Source: Rothia nasimurium
Lineage (GTDB): Bacteria > Actinomycetota > Actinomycetes > Actinomycetales > Micrococcaceae
Direction: 5' to 3'
NCBI RefSeq assembly: GCF_928381705.1
Contig: NZ_CAKMSR010000006.1
Span: forward strand, 1 to 64,000
DNA: 64,000 nt
A model generated the notes under the pieces. The model saw only the letters and a program-made list of their open reading frames with translations. It ran no database searches and had not been told where the DNA came from. Each line of letters starts with the position of its first letter. The stretch's first letter is position 1. The position numbers were made by a program, and so were the translations under genes. Below are positions 52,275 to 61,556 of this stretch, in pieces.

Positions 52275-55016
52275 TTAGGCGTCGCCACCGGCGGTGCCTG
52301 AGGTGCCTGCGTTGATGTTGTTCAGGTCGTACTTCTCAAAGGCCTTAGCAGGAGCGTCAGCGGGAACTTCGCCTCGCTTAGCCAGCATCTGCAGGGTGCG
52401 GACGACGATGGACTCGGCATCGATCTTGAAGAAGCGGCGGGCACCGGCACGGGTATCAGAGAAACCGAAGCCATCTGCACCCAGGGTTGCAAATTCGTTG
52501 GGAACGAACTGGCGGATACCGTCCATCAGGTCGGTCTGGTAGTCAGACACGGCAACGATGGGGCCGGTGGCACCCTCAAGCTGCTGGGCAACGAAGGGGG
52601 TGCGGGGGCTAGCTGAGGGGTTGTTCAGCAGCTCACGTTCGGTCTCAAGGCCGTCGCGGCGCAGGTTGGTCCAGGAGGTAACTGACCAAACATCTGCTGA
52701 GACGCCCCAGTCTTCGGCAAGAATCTGCTGTGCCTTTTCAGCCCAGGGAACTGCAACGCCTGAGGCCAGAAGCTGGGCACGGGGGCCGTCATTCTTTGCC
52801 TCGTGCAGGCGGTAGATACCACCAATCAGGCCGTCAACGTCGAGGTTTTCGGGTTCAGCGGGGTGCTGAATGGGCTCGTTGTAGACGGTGATGTAGTACA
52901 TGACGTTGTGGTCTTCGTCCTTGTCACCGTACATGTGCTCGATGCCGCGCTTGACGATGTGACCGATTTCGTAACCGTAGGCAGGGTCGTAGTGAATCAC
53001 TGCGGGGTTGGTGCCGGCCAGGATCGGTGAGTGGCCGTCTGCGTGCTGCAGGCCTTCACCGGTCAGGGTGGTGCGACCTGCGGTTGCACCCATGATGAAG
53101 CCACGGGTCAGCTGGTCAGCAGCAGCCCAGAAGGAGTCGCCGGTGCGCTGGAAACCGAACATCGAGTAGAAGATGTATACGGGAATCATGGGCTCGCCAT
53201 GGGTGTCGTAGGAAGTACCTACGGCGGTGAAGGCTGAGGTGCCACCGGCCTCGTTGATACCTACGTGAATGATCTTGCCCTCGGGTGATTCCTTGTAGGC
53301 CAGCATGAGTTCACGGTCAACAGCCAGGTAGTTCTGGCCGTTGGGGTTGTAAATCTTGGCGGTGGGGAAGTAGGAGTCCATGCCGAAAGTACGAGCCTCA
53401 TCGGGGATGATGGGCACGATACGGTGGCCGAAGTCCTTCTCGCGCATGAGGTCCTTGAGCAGGCGCACAAAGGTCATGGTGGTTGCAGCCATCTGCTTAC
53501 CGGTGCCCTTGAATGCACCCTTGTAGGCCTTGTCTGAAGGCAGGGTAATCTTGGGCTGAACATTCTTGCGGGAGGGGACGAAGCCGCCCAGTTCCTCACG
53601 GCGGGCCATGAGGTACTTGTACTCTTCGGAGTCCTTACCGGGGTGGTAGTAGGGCGGGTTGTAGAGGTCCTTCTCCAGCTCCTCGTCGGAGATGGGGATG
53701 CGCAGGTGGTCGCGGAACTGCTTCAGGTCTTCCATCGACAGTTTCTTCATCTGGTGGGTGGCGTTGCGAGCCTCGAAGGAAGCACCCAGGCCGTAGCCCT
53801 TAACAGACTGAGCAAGGACGACGGTGGGCTGGCCCTTGTGCTCAACAGCTGCCTTGAAGGCTGAGTAAACCTTGTGGTAGTCGTGGGCGCCGCGCTTCAT
53901 GGCCCAGATCTCGTCGTCGGTCATGTCCGCAACGAGTTCCTTGGTTTCAGGGGTCTGACCGAAGAAGTGTTCACGGATAAAGCCGCCGGACTCAGCCTTG
54001 TAGGTCTGGTAGTCACCGTCGCGGGTTTCGTTCATGATGCGGACGAGCTCGCCGGACTTATCCTTTTCGAGCAGGGAATCCCATTCGCGGCCCCAGAGGA
54101 CCTTGATGACGTTCCAGCCTGCGCCGCGGAAGAAGGCTTCAAGTTCCTGAACAATCTTGCCGTTACCGCGGACGGGGCCGTCCAGACGCTGCAGGTTGCA
54201 GTTAACAACGAAGGTGAGGTTGTCGAGCTTGTCGTTGGCAGCTAGCTGCAGGGCACCGCGTGACTCGGGCTCGTCCATTTCGCCGTCGCCCAGGAAGGCC
54301 CAGACATGCTGGTCTGAGGTGTCCTTGATACCGCGGTTGTGCAGGTATTTGTTGAACTGAGCCTGGTGGATAGCGTTGAGGGGACCAAGACCCATGGATA
54401 CCGTGGGGAACTGCCAGAAATCAGGCAGGTTGCGGGGGTGGGGGTAGGAGGGCAGATGGGTGCCCTGCTTGGTCTTTTCCTGGCGGAAGCCATCGAGCTG
54501 CTCTTCGGTGATGCGACCTTCCAGGAAGGCACGTGCATAGTTACCGGGGGAGGAGTGGCCCTGGAAGAAAATCTGGTCGCCGCCACCGGGGTGGTTGCGG
54601 CCACGGAAGAAGTGGTTGAAACCTACTTCGTAGAGGGTGGCTACACCTGCGTAGGAGGAAATGTGGCCACCTACGCCGATAGTGGCTTTCTGGGCACGCT
54701 GTACCATCATGGCAGCGTTCCAGCGGAGCATGGCGCGGTAGCGGCGTTCAATCTGCTCGTCGCCGGGGTATTCGGGTTCCTGGTCGACAGGAATGGTGTT
54801 GACGTAGTCAGTGGTGGTCACCATGGGTACGGTGATCGACTTCTGGCCTGCGCGCTGCATAAGTGAGCGCACGATGAACTGTGCACGTTCGGTGCCGTGG
54901 GCTTCTACCAGGTCGTCGAAGGACTCAATCCACTCGTTGGTCTCTTCGGGGTCGATGTCGGTGAAGCTGTTGGTCAGTGCACTCAAAACGTGATCGTTCG
55001 TTTCTGAGGGTCCCAC
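52275..55016 (-). CDS. aceE: Pyruvate dehydrogenase E1 component (homodimeric type)
   Basis: ThDP-dependent E1 that decarboxylates pyruvate and acetylates the E2 lipoyl group, 913 aa. It has the homodimeric AceE architecture: ThDP motif starting [12 protein letters not shown] and ending with [10 protein letters not shown], then the central pyrimidine-binding and transketolase C domains. The start is GTG at 55016 with AGAGAGG upstream ([14 protein letters not shown]). It is monocistronic; E2 and E3 genes are elsewhere. It feeds acetyl-CoA to the neighbouring fatty-acid genes. Confidence 0.96.
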   Translation of the reverse strand: MGPSETNDHVLSALTNSFTDIDPEETNEWIESFDDLVEAHGTERAQFIVRSLMQRAGQKSITVPMVTTTDYVNTIPVDQEPEYPGDEQIERRYRAMLRWNAAMMVQRAQKATIGVGGHISSYAGVATLYEVGFNHFFRGRNHPGGGDQIFFQGHSSPGNYARAFLEGRITEEQLDGFRQEKTKQGTHLPSYPHPRNLPDFWQFPTVSMGLGPLNAIHQAQFNKYLHNRGIKDTSDQHVWAFLGDGEMDEPESRGALQLAANDKLDNLTFVVNCNLQRLDGPVRGNGKIVQELEAFFRGAGWNVIKVLWGREWDSLLEKDKSGELVRIMNETRDGDYQTYKAESGGFIREHFFGQTPETKELVADMTDDEIWAMKRGAHDYHKVYSAFKAAVEHKGQPTVVLAQSVKGYGLGASFEARNATHQMKKLSMEDLKQFRDHLRIPISDEELEKDLYNPPYYHPGKDSEEYKYLMARREELGGFVPSRKNVQPKITLPSDKAYKGAFKGTGKQMAATTMTFVRLLKDLMREKDFGHRIVPIIPDEARTFGMDSYFPTAKIYNPNGQNYLAVDRELMLAYKESPEGKIIHVGINEAGGTSAFTAVGTSYDTHGEPMIPVYIFYSMFGFQRTGDSFWAAADQLTRGFIMGATAGRTTLTGEGLQHADGHSPILAGTNPAVIHYDPAYGYEIGHIVKRGIEHMYGDKDEDHNVMYYITVYNEPIQHPAEPENLDVDGLIGGIYRLHEAKNDGPRAQLLASGVAVPWAEKAQQILAEDWGVSADVWSVTSWTNLRRDGLETERELLNNPSASPRTPFVAQQLEGATGPIVAVSDYQTDLMDGIRQFVPNEFATLGADGFGFSDTRAGARRFFKIDAESIVVRTLQMLAKRGEVPADAPAKAFEKYDLNNINAGTSGTAGGDA

Positions 55017-55405
55017 TAGTCAACCTCTCTTTGTTGTAGGGGTATGTGTTCACCAGCGGCAGCCTATGTGCCCGGTGAGCCTTGGGTGTATGCCTTGCGC
55101 GGCCGGTGGGCAGGCGCTAAGACAACTTCCCTTCTATGTTGTCACAAATTGCTTCTTTTAAGGTTGTGGTTTCAAGGGTTTGGGGGTGTGAAATAGCCGT
55201 CACTTGCCCCTACTTTTTCTGAGGGTGAAATTAGCTGGCCTATTTTGGTCGTGTTCTGTTGATTTGGGGGCATGAAGCGTGTTCAGTAGGAACTAAAGGC
55301 ATGCCCGGTCTCGTTTACTTTCGTTGCGGAAGTGGTGAAGGAGGGTGTGTGGGGCTTTGTTGAATTGCTAGCCCGCCATTGTCATTTGAATCTTGGAGGA
55401 TGTAC
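55017..55405. promoter_or_regulatory. Divergent intergenic region aceE / DUF3052
   Basis: 389 bp without a credible gene. It must hold the promoters of aceE (minus) and DUF3052 (plus), but I cannot place boxes with confidence, and I see no named riboswitch. Confidence 0.4.
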
Positions 55406-55822
55406 GTGAGCGCCACCGGTGCTGCTAAAGAGACTGTTGGTCAGAAGCTAGGGCTGCCTGTTGGCAGCCTGATGCAGGAGTTTGGCTACGATGAGGATGT
55501 CGACTTCGACCTGCGCGATGCCTTGGAGGATTTTCTGGGAACAGAGCTTCTTGATGAGGATGACCAAGAAGTTGTCGATGGCATCTTGCTGTGGTGGCGT
55601 GCTGAGGACGGCGACCTGGTCGATGGTCTGATGGATGTGCTAGCTACTCTTGACGAGGGTGGGGTGGTATGGCTGCTGACCCCCAAGTCTGGTCGGGATG
55701 GGCATATTCCTCCGGTGGAGATTCAAGAAGCTGCCCCGCTGGCGGGGCTGCATGTGACCACATCTGAGTCGCTAGCTCAGGATTGGGCTGCTTTTCGCCT
55801 GGTCATGAAACAGGGGAAATAA
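55406..55822 (+). CDS. DUF3052 family protein
   Basis: 138-aa acidic protein of an actinobacterial family, commonly found next to aceE in divergent orientation as here. Blocks: KLGLPVGSLMQEFGYDEDVD, ILLWWRAEDGDLVDGLMD and WLLTPKSGRDGHIPP. Function is unknown. I prefer GTG at 55406 because GGAGG (55395-55399) is 6 nt upstream; an ATG at 55400 abuts that site. Confidence 0.85.
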   Translation: MSATGAAKETVGQKLGLPVGSLMQEFGYDEDVDFDLRDALEDFLGTELLDEDDQEVVDGILLWWRAEDGDLVDGLMDVLATLDEGGVVWLLTPKSGRDGHIPPVEIQEAAPLAGLHVTTSESLAQDWAAFRLVMKQGK

Positions 55823-55827
55823 GTGTG

Positions 55828-55864
55828 AGGGCCTTCTGTCAGGGTAGACAGGGGGCCCTTTTTC
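55828..55864 (+). terminator. Terminator after DUF3052
   Basis: AGGGCC...CTGTC and GACAG...GGGCCCT form an imperfect stem followed by five T. Confidence 0.75.
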
Positions 55865-55946
55865 ATGGGTTTTAGCCATGGAGAGCGGTGGTTCAGAAAA
55901 AAATTAGAAATTTTTTGAAAAAATATAAGTGCTTGTCAAATCGGCA

Positions 55947-55982
55947 TTTTCTGATATTTGTCTGTGTAAAATAGTCAGAAAA
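55947..55982 (+). promoter_or_regulatory. Inverted repeat in AT-rich tRNA promoter region
   Basis: TTTTCTGA (55947-55954) and TCAGAAAA (55975-55982) flank a candidate -10 box TAAAAT (55967-55972), about 100 bp before tRNA-Val. TTGTCA at 55933 could be a -35. The surrounding ~110 bp is the most AT-rich non-coding stretch near this locus. Confidence 0.35.
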
Positions 55983-56086
55983 TCGGGCTTTTTGCACCCT
56001 GAGGGGCGGTTTCGATTTGCAAGACCGTTTGGGTCTGCGTAAAGTATTACATGTCGCCGCGAGAGATAACGCGGAAGGGACAACAA

Positions 56087-56159
56087 GGGTCTTTAGCTCA
56101 GCTGGTAGAGCGCCACGTTTACACCGTGGATGTCATCGGTTCGATCCCGGTAGGACCCA
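56087..56159 (+). tRNA. tRNA-Val (anticodon TAC)
   Basis: Complete cloverleaf: acceptor GGGTCTT/AGGACCC, D-arm with AGCTCAGCTGGTAGAGC, anticodon stem CCACG-TTTACAC-CGTGG with anticodon TAC, and T-arm ending in GGTTCGATCCC. Discriminator A73 is present; CCA is not encoded. It reads valine GTA/GTG codons. A strong terminator follows. Confidence 0.95.
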
Positions 56160-56164
56160 CAGAT

Positions 56165-56200
56165 AAGCCCCACACCTCGGTGTGGGGCTTTTTGTTTTTC
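56165..56200 (+). terminator. Terminator after tRNA-Val
   Basis: AAGCCCCACACC (56165-56176) pairs with GGTGTGGGGCTT (56179-56190), followed by a long T-run. Confidence 0.9.
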
Positions 56201-56342
56201 TACGGCTAGCTGTAGGTCGGGTGGGGCGAGAGAAAATGTGGGCTTCTTATCAGGGTGAAAGTCGCACCGGCAGAAGGCGCCGATAGGTAGACTGAAAACT
56301 TCAGTCTGACTCACACACATACCTTTAGAGGGGAAACCTATC

Positions 56343-56993
56343 GTGACTACCTCACGCCGTGCTCTACTTGAGGGGACTGCCTGGGCGGCACCTGCCGTCC
56401 TCGCTACTGCAGCTATCCCTGCCTACGCAGCATCAACTCCCTCCGTGGTAGCCCACGGCTCCACCACCGAAATCACCCTGGAAAACACCGTCTCCGGTGC
56501 AAGCGGTCGCGTCAGCGGTTCTGCGGTCTCATCCACCGACCCCGCTGGCTTCCGTCTTTACCGGACATCAGGTACCGCAACCACCGCCACGATTTCTGCC
56601 CTGACCTACTACATCGCCTTCCCCAAGAACCAGGGCTGGACTGTGGATATGGTCAAGCATAACTTTGACCTTGTCGACACCGCCTGGACTGCCTTTGGCC
56701 TCGCCAGGGACGCTTCAATCGCTACAGCAGATGGTCAGGTGCTGACCGCAGCTGATTACACTTTCTACTCGGTTAGCTACTCCACCCTGCCCATCACCAA
56801 CTACGCTGTTGGTGGCCAGGCTGATTCACTGCCGGTTGACCGAAGCACCATCAACGCTGACATCGCCATTACATCTGGCGACCCCGCCGCTGTCGCCGGC
56901 ATCTACGCAGGCTACGTCGCAACCTACGCTGTTGACGGTGGTTCCGCAGCAACAGCATCCACCGTCAGCCCCGCTGCTATCAGCGTCCGCTAA
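56343..56993 (+). CDS. Tat-exported small protein of unknown function
   Basis: 216-aa secreted protein. The start is GTG at 56343 with AGAGGGGAAA upstream. The N-terminus TTSRRALLEGTAWAAPAV has a twin-arginine motif, a hydrophobic core and a likely cleavage site AYA|AS near residue 29. The mature part is rich in Thr, Ala, Ser and Val with little charge, and probably a beta-sandwich. It has no Cys and no LPXTG or C-terminal anchor, so it is likely released or loosely wall-bound. I do not recognise the family. A small membrane protein follows 26 bp downstream. Confidence 0.75.
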   Translation: MTTSRRALLEGTAWAAPAVLATAAIPAYAASTPSVVAHGSTTEITLENTVSGASGRVSGSAVSSTDPAGFRLYRTSGTATTATISALTYYIAFPKNQGWTVDMVKHNFDLVDTAWTAFGLARDASIATADGQVLTAADYTFYSVSYSTLPITNYAVGGQADSLPVDRSTINADIAITSGDPAAVAGIYAGYVATYAVDGGSAATASTVSPAAISVR

Positions 56994-57019
56994 CCACAAA
57001 AACACTCACAGCAACCCCG

Positions 57020-57205
57020 ATGAACCGAAATTTTAAGCCCCGCAATTTCACAGCAGTCTTCCTCTCAGTTGTCTGGCTCCTGATATCGATTTTCTTTATC
57101 ACTCAGGGAGCTATGGTGACCCTCTGGTCGATTTTTGCGTGCGTGGCCCTGGTCATCGGGGCTGCTGCTCTGTGGGTGCTCTTCACCGATACCTACAACT
57201 CCTAA
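57020..57205 (+). CDS. Small two-helix membrane protein
   Basis: 61 aa: basic N-terminus (NRNFKPRNF), then two hydrophobic helices (about 11-30 and 33-55). No strong ribosome site. Its position 26 bp after the Tat-exported protein and the clean membrane pattern make it plausible, perhaps translated from the same transcript. Function unknown. Confidence 0.5.
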   Translation: MNRNFKPRNFTAVFLSVVWLLISIFFITQGAMVTLWSIFACVALVIGAAALWVLFTDTYNS

Positions 57206-57303
57206 AAACCCATGACCCCTACTGCTCTCCCATAATGTGAGAGTTTGCTTCATCTCACCCAGCCCTGAAGCATAAATAGAGCAGACCAGCGTAGTCTTAA
57301 GAC

Positions 57304-58782
57304 ATGACTGAAAACAATACTGCTCGTAAGGCACAAATTGGTGTAACCGGCCTGGCTGTCATGGGTGCAAATCTGGCCCGCAACCTGGCCCGCAACGGCT
57401 ACACCGTAGCCCTGCACAATCGCTCCGTTGAAAAAACCGACGCCCTGCTCGAAGCCCACGGCGATGAAGGTGACTTCATCCGCACCGAGACCCTGCAGGA
57501 ACTGGTTGACTCTCTCGAAGCTCCCCGCCGCATCCTCATCATGGTTAAGGCAGGCGGCCCCGTTGATGCTGTCATTGAGCAGCTCGAACCCCTGCTCGAT
57601 GAAGGCGATGTCATCATTGACGGCGGTAACTCCCACTTCCCCGATACCATCCGCCGCGAGCGTGCCCTGGCAGAAAAGGGCCTGCATTTCGTCGGTATCG
57701 GCGTCTCCGGCGGTGAAGAGGGCGCCCTCAACGGCCCCTCCATCATGCCCGGCGGTTCTGCTAAGTCCTACGAATCCCTCGGCCCCCTGCTCGAAAAGAT
57801 TTCAGCCAAAGCACCCAACGGCGATCCCTGCTGCGCCTGGATCTCAACCGACGGCGCTGGCCACTTCGTTAAGATGGTCCACAACGGTATCGAGTACGCA
57901 GACATGCAGGTCATCGGCGAGGCCTACGACCTGCTGCGCACCGTTGCTGGGCTTGAGCCCGCAGCCCAGGCTGAAATCTTCAAGCAGTGGAACACCACCG
58001 ACCTCAACTCCTACCTCATTGAAATCACCGCTGAGGTTCTGGCCCAGGTCGATGCTAAGACCGGCAAGCCCCTGGTCGACGTGATCGTCGATGAGGCCGG
58101 CCAGAAGGGTACCGGCCGCTGGACCGTCCAGGCAGCCCTGGATCTGGGGGTACCAGTCTCCGGTATTGCGGAGTCAGTATTTGCCCGTGCCCTGTCTTCT
58201 AGCAACTCTGATGCCCGCAAACAGGCCCAGGAAGAGCTACCCGCAGGCCTCATCGCAACCACCGCCGTTGCTAACGGCGATGAAGAGTTCATTGAGGACG
58301 TCCGCAAGGCCCTCTTCGCCTCCAAGCTGGTTTCCTACGCCCAGGGCCTGGACATGCTGGCTAAGGCTGGCGACGAGTACGGTTGGGACCTCAAGCTCGA
58401 CGTCATCGCAGGTCTCTGGCGCGCAGGCTGCATTATCCGTGCAGAACTGCTGGGTGAAATCATGAACGCCTACAAGGATGAAACCCCCGCCAACATGCTG
58501 CTGGCTCCCGGCTTCAAGAAGCTCATGGAAGAACTCGTTCCCTCCTGGCGTCGTGTGGTTGCCAAGGCAACCGCTGAGGGCGTGCCCGTCCCCGTCTTCG
58601 CCTCATCCCTAAGCTACTACGACGGTCTGCGCCGCAAGCGCCTACCCGCTGCCCTGATTCAGGGGCAGCGTGACTTCTTCGGTGCCCACACCTACGGTCG
58701 AATCGACTCCGAGGGTATGTGGCACACCGAGTGGAGTGGCGACCGCAGCGAGATCAACGCTGAGGACTCCCACACCCACTAG
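57304..58782 (+). CDS. gnd: 6-phosphogluconate dehydrogenase, decarboxylating
   Basis: Third step of the oxidative pentose-phosphate pathway, making ribulose-5-phosphate and NADPH. Rossmann motif GVTGLAVMGANLARNLARNG, then HNRS-type NADP specificity. The substrate site is in GISGGEEGA-like GVSGGEEGALNGPSIMPGG, with the catalytic Lys in HFVKMVHNGIEYADMQ. C-terminal YFGAHTYGR-like FFGAHTYGRID is present. Length 492 aa is the long form. It is monocistronic with a terminator at 58803. Its NADPH would support fatty-acid synthesis and the OleD step. Confidence 0.96.
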   Translation: MTENNTARKAQIGVTGLAVMGANLARNLARNGYTVALHNRSVEKTDALLEAHGDEGDFIRTETLQELVDSLEAPRRILIMVKAGGPVDAVIEQLEPLLDEGDVIIDGGNSHFPDTIRRERALAEKGLHFVGIGVSGGEEGALNGPSIMPGGSAKSYESLGPLLEKISAKAPNGDPCCAWISTDGAGHFVKMVHNGIEYADMQVIGEAYDLLRTVAGLEPAAQAEIFKQWNTTDLNSYLIEITAEVLAQVDAKTGKPLVDVIVDEAGQKGTGRWTVQAALDLGVPVSGIAESVFARALSSSNSDARKQAQEELPAGLIATTAVANGDEEFIEDVRKALFASKLVSYAQGLDMLAKAGDEYGWDLKLDVIAGLWRAGCIIRAELLGEIMNAYKDETPANMLLAPGFKKLMEELVPSWRRVVAKATAEGVPVPVFASSLSYYDGLRRKRLPAALIQGQRDFFGAHTYGRIDSEGMWHTEWSGDRSEINAEDSHTH

Positions 58783-58802
58783 GCGACAAGAGCCTACAAC
58801 CG

Positions 58803-58854
58803 ATATGCTCTGTGCCCTGATACTTCACTGTTCAGGGTGTAGAGCATATTTTGT
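58803..58854 (+). terminator. Terminator after gnd
   Basis: ATATGCTCT (58803-58811)/AGAGCATAT (58841-58849) with inner CCCTGA/TCAGGG, followed by TTTTG. Confidence 0.8.
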
Positions 58855-58875
58855 CTAAGAGAATTGAGAAACTTG

Positions 58876-59733
58876 ATGTCGTTTGGTTCAAAGATTAAGA
58901 AAGTGCTAATTAGCGATCAGGGGAACCTATTCACCACCTTTGGTTATGGTCTGGTCGTAGGGGCTATCGTAAAGTATTACAGCCTAACCGCTCGTTTTGC
59001 GTTCCGTAAAGAAACCCCCATCAGCGCAGATTTCAATGAGAACGTGACCTTTGCGGTAAAGACCTTTTTGCGGCCTAAAACTATGAATCGCTGTCTTTCT
59101 GGTATTCGTCAAACAACGTTTGCTGGGCGTGTAGTGGTAGCAGATGACTCCGAAAAACATTGGTCAACAACAGACCCGGCTGTTCAGGTCGTGAAGCTGC
59201 CCTTCAACGTGGGTATTTCGCGGGGGCGTAACGCGGCTCTAGCACAGGTCAATACCAAGTATGTTCTATTTACTGACGACGATACCGTCCACACACGTGC
59301 AAGTAATTGGCAGAAGGCCTATGAGTATTTAGAAGCCCACCCTGATGTGGATGCAGTAGCCTGTACCCTGATTGAGGTTCCCACCTTCCGCACCCATATT
59401 TACGGTTCAAAAGCGGATACCCTGTACGCTAAATCAGCTGACCCCGCATACGAACCCGGGCAGCTGGTTCACGGGCTTCCTTTCCGGCTAATGACCTCCA
59501 ATGACTTCTTAGCACGCACTGAGTCAATTCGTTCTATTGGGGGCTGGGACGACGAGCTTAGGCTTAACGAACACAGAGATTTTTTCTCTCGTGCCAGCGG
59601 AAAGCTCGTATTCGTTCAGGACCCCGAAGTCTTTGCTTTCCACGCCCGCACCCCCTGGAATAAGAAATACCAGAAGTATCGTCACGATAACGTCGTATCT
59701 CGAAGTTTAATCACCCAAAAGTGGGGAGAATAA
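58876..59733 (+). CDS. Glycosyltransferase, GT2-like (GT-A fold)
   Basis: 285-aa nucleotide-sugar-dependent transferase. After a ~50-residue N-terminus with one weak hydrophobic segment (FTTFGYGLVVGAIV) comes the GT-A core: VKTFLRPKTMNRCLSGI, RVVVADDS, NVGISRGRNAAL and the metal-binding FTDDDTVH. The acceptor side has GGWDDELRLNEHRDFF. It resembles proteins that add HexNAc-like sugars in capsule or wall polymers, but donor and acceptor cannot be named. Base composition is lower in GC than gnd or cysE. ATG at 58876; TTG at 58864 is possible. It stands alone, flanked by terminators. Confidence 0.8.
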   Translation: MSFGSKIKKVLISDQGNLFTTFGYGLVVGAIVKYYSLTARFAFRKETPISADFNENVTFAVKTFLRPKTMNRCLSGIRQTTFAGRVVVADDSEKHWSTTDPAVQVVKLPFNVGISRGRNAALAQVNTKYVLFTDDDTVHTRASNWQKAYEYLEAHPDVDAVACTLIEVPTFRTHIYGSKADTLYAKSADPAYEPGQLVHGLPFRLMTSNDFLARTESIRSIGGWDDELRLNEHRDFFSRASGKLVFVQDPEVFAFHARTPWNKKYQKYRHDNVVSRSLITQKWGE

Positions 59734-59764
59734 AAAATCCCAGCCTGTATGGCTGGGATTTTTT
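59732..59764. terminator. Bidirectional terminator between GT2 and cysE
   Basis: AAAAAATCCCAGCC (59732-59745) and GGCTGGGATTTTTT (59751-59764), perfect arms with a TGTAT loop, between convergent genes. Confidence 0.92.
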
Positions 59765-59765
59765 A

Positions 59766-60350
59766 TTAGATCCACATGGTCGGGTCCACGTACTCGACAG
59801 CGTCGACCAGGGGTTTTTTGTTCTCGGGAGTGCGCGGACGCGAGCGGGCGGGAATACCGGTAATGATGGAGTCCTCGGGGTGGTCATGTACGACCACCGA
59901 GTTACCGCCGATAGCCGAGTCAGCACCAATAAGCACCGGGCCTAGGACCTTGGCACCAGCACCGATGGTCACACGGTCGCCGATAGTGGGGTGGCGTTTC
60001 CCCTTCTCCAGAGAACGTCCGCCCAGAGTCACCCCGTGGTAAATCATGACATCGTCACCGATTTCGGTGGTTTCACCAATCACCACCCCCATGCCGTGGT
60101 CGATGAAGAAGCGGCGGCCAATGGTGGCACCGGGGTGAATCTCAACCCCCGTCATGAAGCGGGCAAACTGGCTGAGGGTGCGGGCTAATGTACGGGTAGA
60201 GTCCTTCTGCCACAGTTTATGGGCCAGCCTGTGAGCCCAGATGGCGTGCATACCCGAGTAGTTAATCATGATTTCCACATCGCCGCGGGCTGCGGGGTCG
60301 TGTGCTTTGACGGTGTCTAAGTCTTCACGCAGGCGCGCTCGGAAACTCAT
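59766..60350 (-). CDS. cysE: Serine O-acetyltransferase
   Basis: First step of cysteine synthesis: L-serine plus acetyl-CoA gives O-acetylserine. 194 aa, the short bacterial form. The left-handed beta-helix hexapeptides include [19 protein letters not shown] and GVTLGGRS; active-site Asp-His are in [16 protein letters not shown] at 60350 with GAGGAG upstream gives [11 protein letters not shown]. It is downstream of cysK in the same orientation, with a hairpin between. Confidence 0.94.
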   Translation of the reverse strand: MSFRARLREDLDTVKAHDPAARGDVEIMINYSGMHAIWAHRLAHKLWQKDSTRTLARTLSQFARFMTGVEIHPGATIGRRFFIDHGMGVVIGETTEIGDDVMIYHGVTLGGRSLEKGKRHPTIGDRVTIGAGAKVLGPVLIGADSAIGGNSVVVHDHPEDSIITGIPARSRPRTPENKKPLVDAVEYVDPTMWI

Positions 60351-60498
60351 GCTTCTCCTCAAAATCTAGGCAGGGGAGCGCAGCGGGCGCTCTTGCTGAA
60401 CTCTACAACAGTCACGGCTAGAACGATATTCCGTCTCACCCAAAATATTTACGTCAAGCCGGGGCGGGCGTCCGCGCGGGCCACCAGACGTAGACACA

Positions 60499-60531
60499 CG
60501 GGCACCCCGCTGCCAAGCAGCGGGGTGCCCG
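60499..60531 (-). terminator. Hairpin between cysK and cysE
   Basis: CGGGCACCCCGCTG (60499-60512) and CAGCGGGGTGCCCG (60518-60531) form a perfect 14-bp stem without a T-tract. It may be a partial terminator or mRNA stabiliser that lowers cysE relative to cysK. The rest of the 203-bp gap contains one GGCGTCCGC word (60466). Confidence 0.65.
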
Positions 60532-60553
60532 AGATTATCACGGAACTAAATGT

Positions 60554-61489
60554 TTAGCCGCGGATATCTTCGTAGAGCAGGGTAGAGATGTAGCGCTCAC
60601 CGAAGTCGGGAACGACAGCGACAATCAGCTTGCCGGCGTTCTCGCTCTTCTTCGCTTCTTCCAAGGCGGCCCAGACGGCTGCACCGGAGGAGATACCGCC
60701 CAGGATGCCCTCTTCGGTACCCAGCTTACGGGCGGTGGCAACGGCGTCGTCGATAGCAACGTCGGTGACGGCGTCGTAGATGTCGCGGTTGAGGGTATCG
60801 GGTACGAAGTTAGCGCCCAGGCCCTGGATCTTGTGGGGGCCAGCCTTACCCTCGGTCAGCAGGGGGGAGTCCTTGGGTTCGACCGCAACAACCTTGATGT
60901 TGGGGTTCTGCTCCTTGAGGTACTTACCGGTACCAGAGACGGTACCGCCGGTGCCAACGCCAGCTACGAAGATATCAATCTTGCCTTCGGTTGCTTCCCA
61001 GACCTCGGGGCCGGTGGTCTTGTAGTGAATCTCGGGGTTGGCTTCGTTGGAGAACTGGGAGGCCAGAATAGCGTTCTCGGTGGAGGCTACGATTTCCTTG
61101 GCCTTTTCAACAGCACCGCGCATACCCTCAGAACCGGGGGTCAGCACGATTTCAGCACCGTAGGCGCGCAGCATGACGCGACGCTCGTTGCTCATGGTTT
61201 CGGGCATGGTCAGAATGACCTTGTAGCCGCGGGCAGCGCCCACCATAGCCAGGGCGATACCGGTGTTGCCTGAGGTACCTTCAACGATGGTGCCGCCGGG
61301 CTTGAGGGCGCCGGACTTCTCAGCGGCGTCGATGATAGCTACACCGATGCGGTCCTTGACGGAGTTGGCGGGGTTGTAGAATTCCAGCTTGACTGCGACG
61401 TTGCCGGGCAGATCAGCATCCAGGCGGTTGAGGCGGACGATGGGAGTGCGGCCGACAACTTCGGTGATATTGTTGTACATCTTTGACAC
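60554..61489 (-). CDS. cysK: Cysteine synthase A (O-acetylserine sulfhydrylase)
   Basis: PLP enzyme that makes cysteine from O-acetylserine and sulfide, 311 aa. PLP lysine is in [11 protein letters not shown]. The substrate loop is [13 protein letters not shown], and the PLP-phosphate loop is [18 protein letters not shown] at 61489 has AAAGGTG upstream; ATG three codons later is possible. cysE follows, so the two enzymes of the pathway are adjacent. Confidence 0.96.
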   Translation of the reverse strand: MSKMYNNITEVVGRTPIVRLNRLDADLPGNVAVKLEFYNPANSVKDRIGVAIIDAAEKSGALKPGGTIVEGTSGNTGIALAMVGAARGYKVILTMPETMSNERRVMLRAYGAEIVLTPGSEGMRGAVEKAKEIVASTENAILASQFSNEANPEIHYKTTGPEVWEATEGKIDIFVAGVGTGGTVSGTGKYLKEQNPNIKVVAVEPKDSPLLTEGKAGPHKIQGLGANFVPDTLNRDIYDAVTDVAIDDAVATARKLGTEEGILGGISSGAAVWAALEEAKKSENAGKLIVAVVPDFGERYISTLLYEDIRG

Positions 61490-61556
61490 GAGTGCACCTT
61501 TCAGGTGGAAGCGATGAATGGTTCGCCCTCTAGTTTACGAAACAAAGGGGGAGGGC

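Noticed and set aside
56093-56320. Minus-strand 75-residue frame over tRNA-Val and its terminator
   Set aside because: Antisense to a clear tRNA and a terminator hairpin; coding is not credible.
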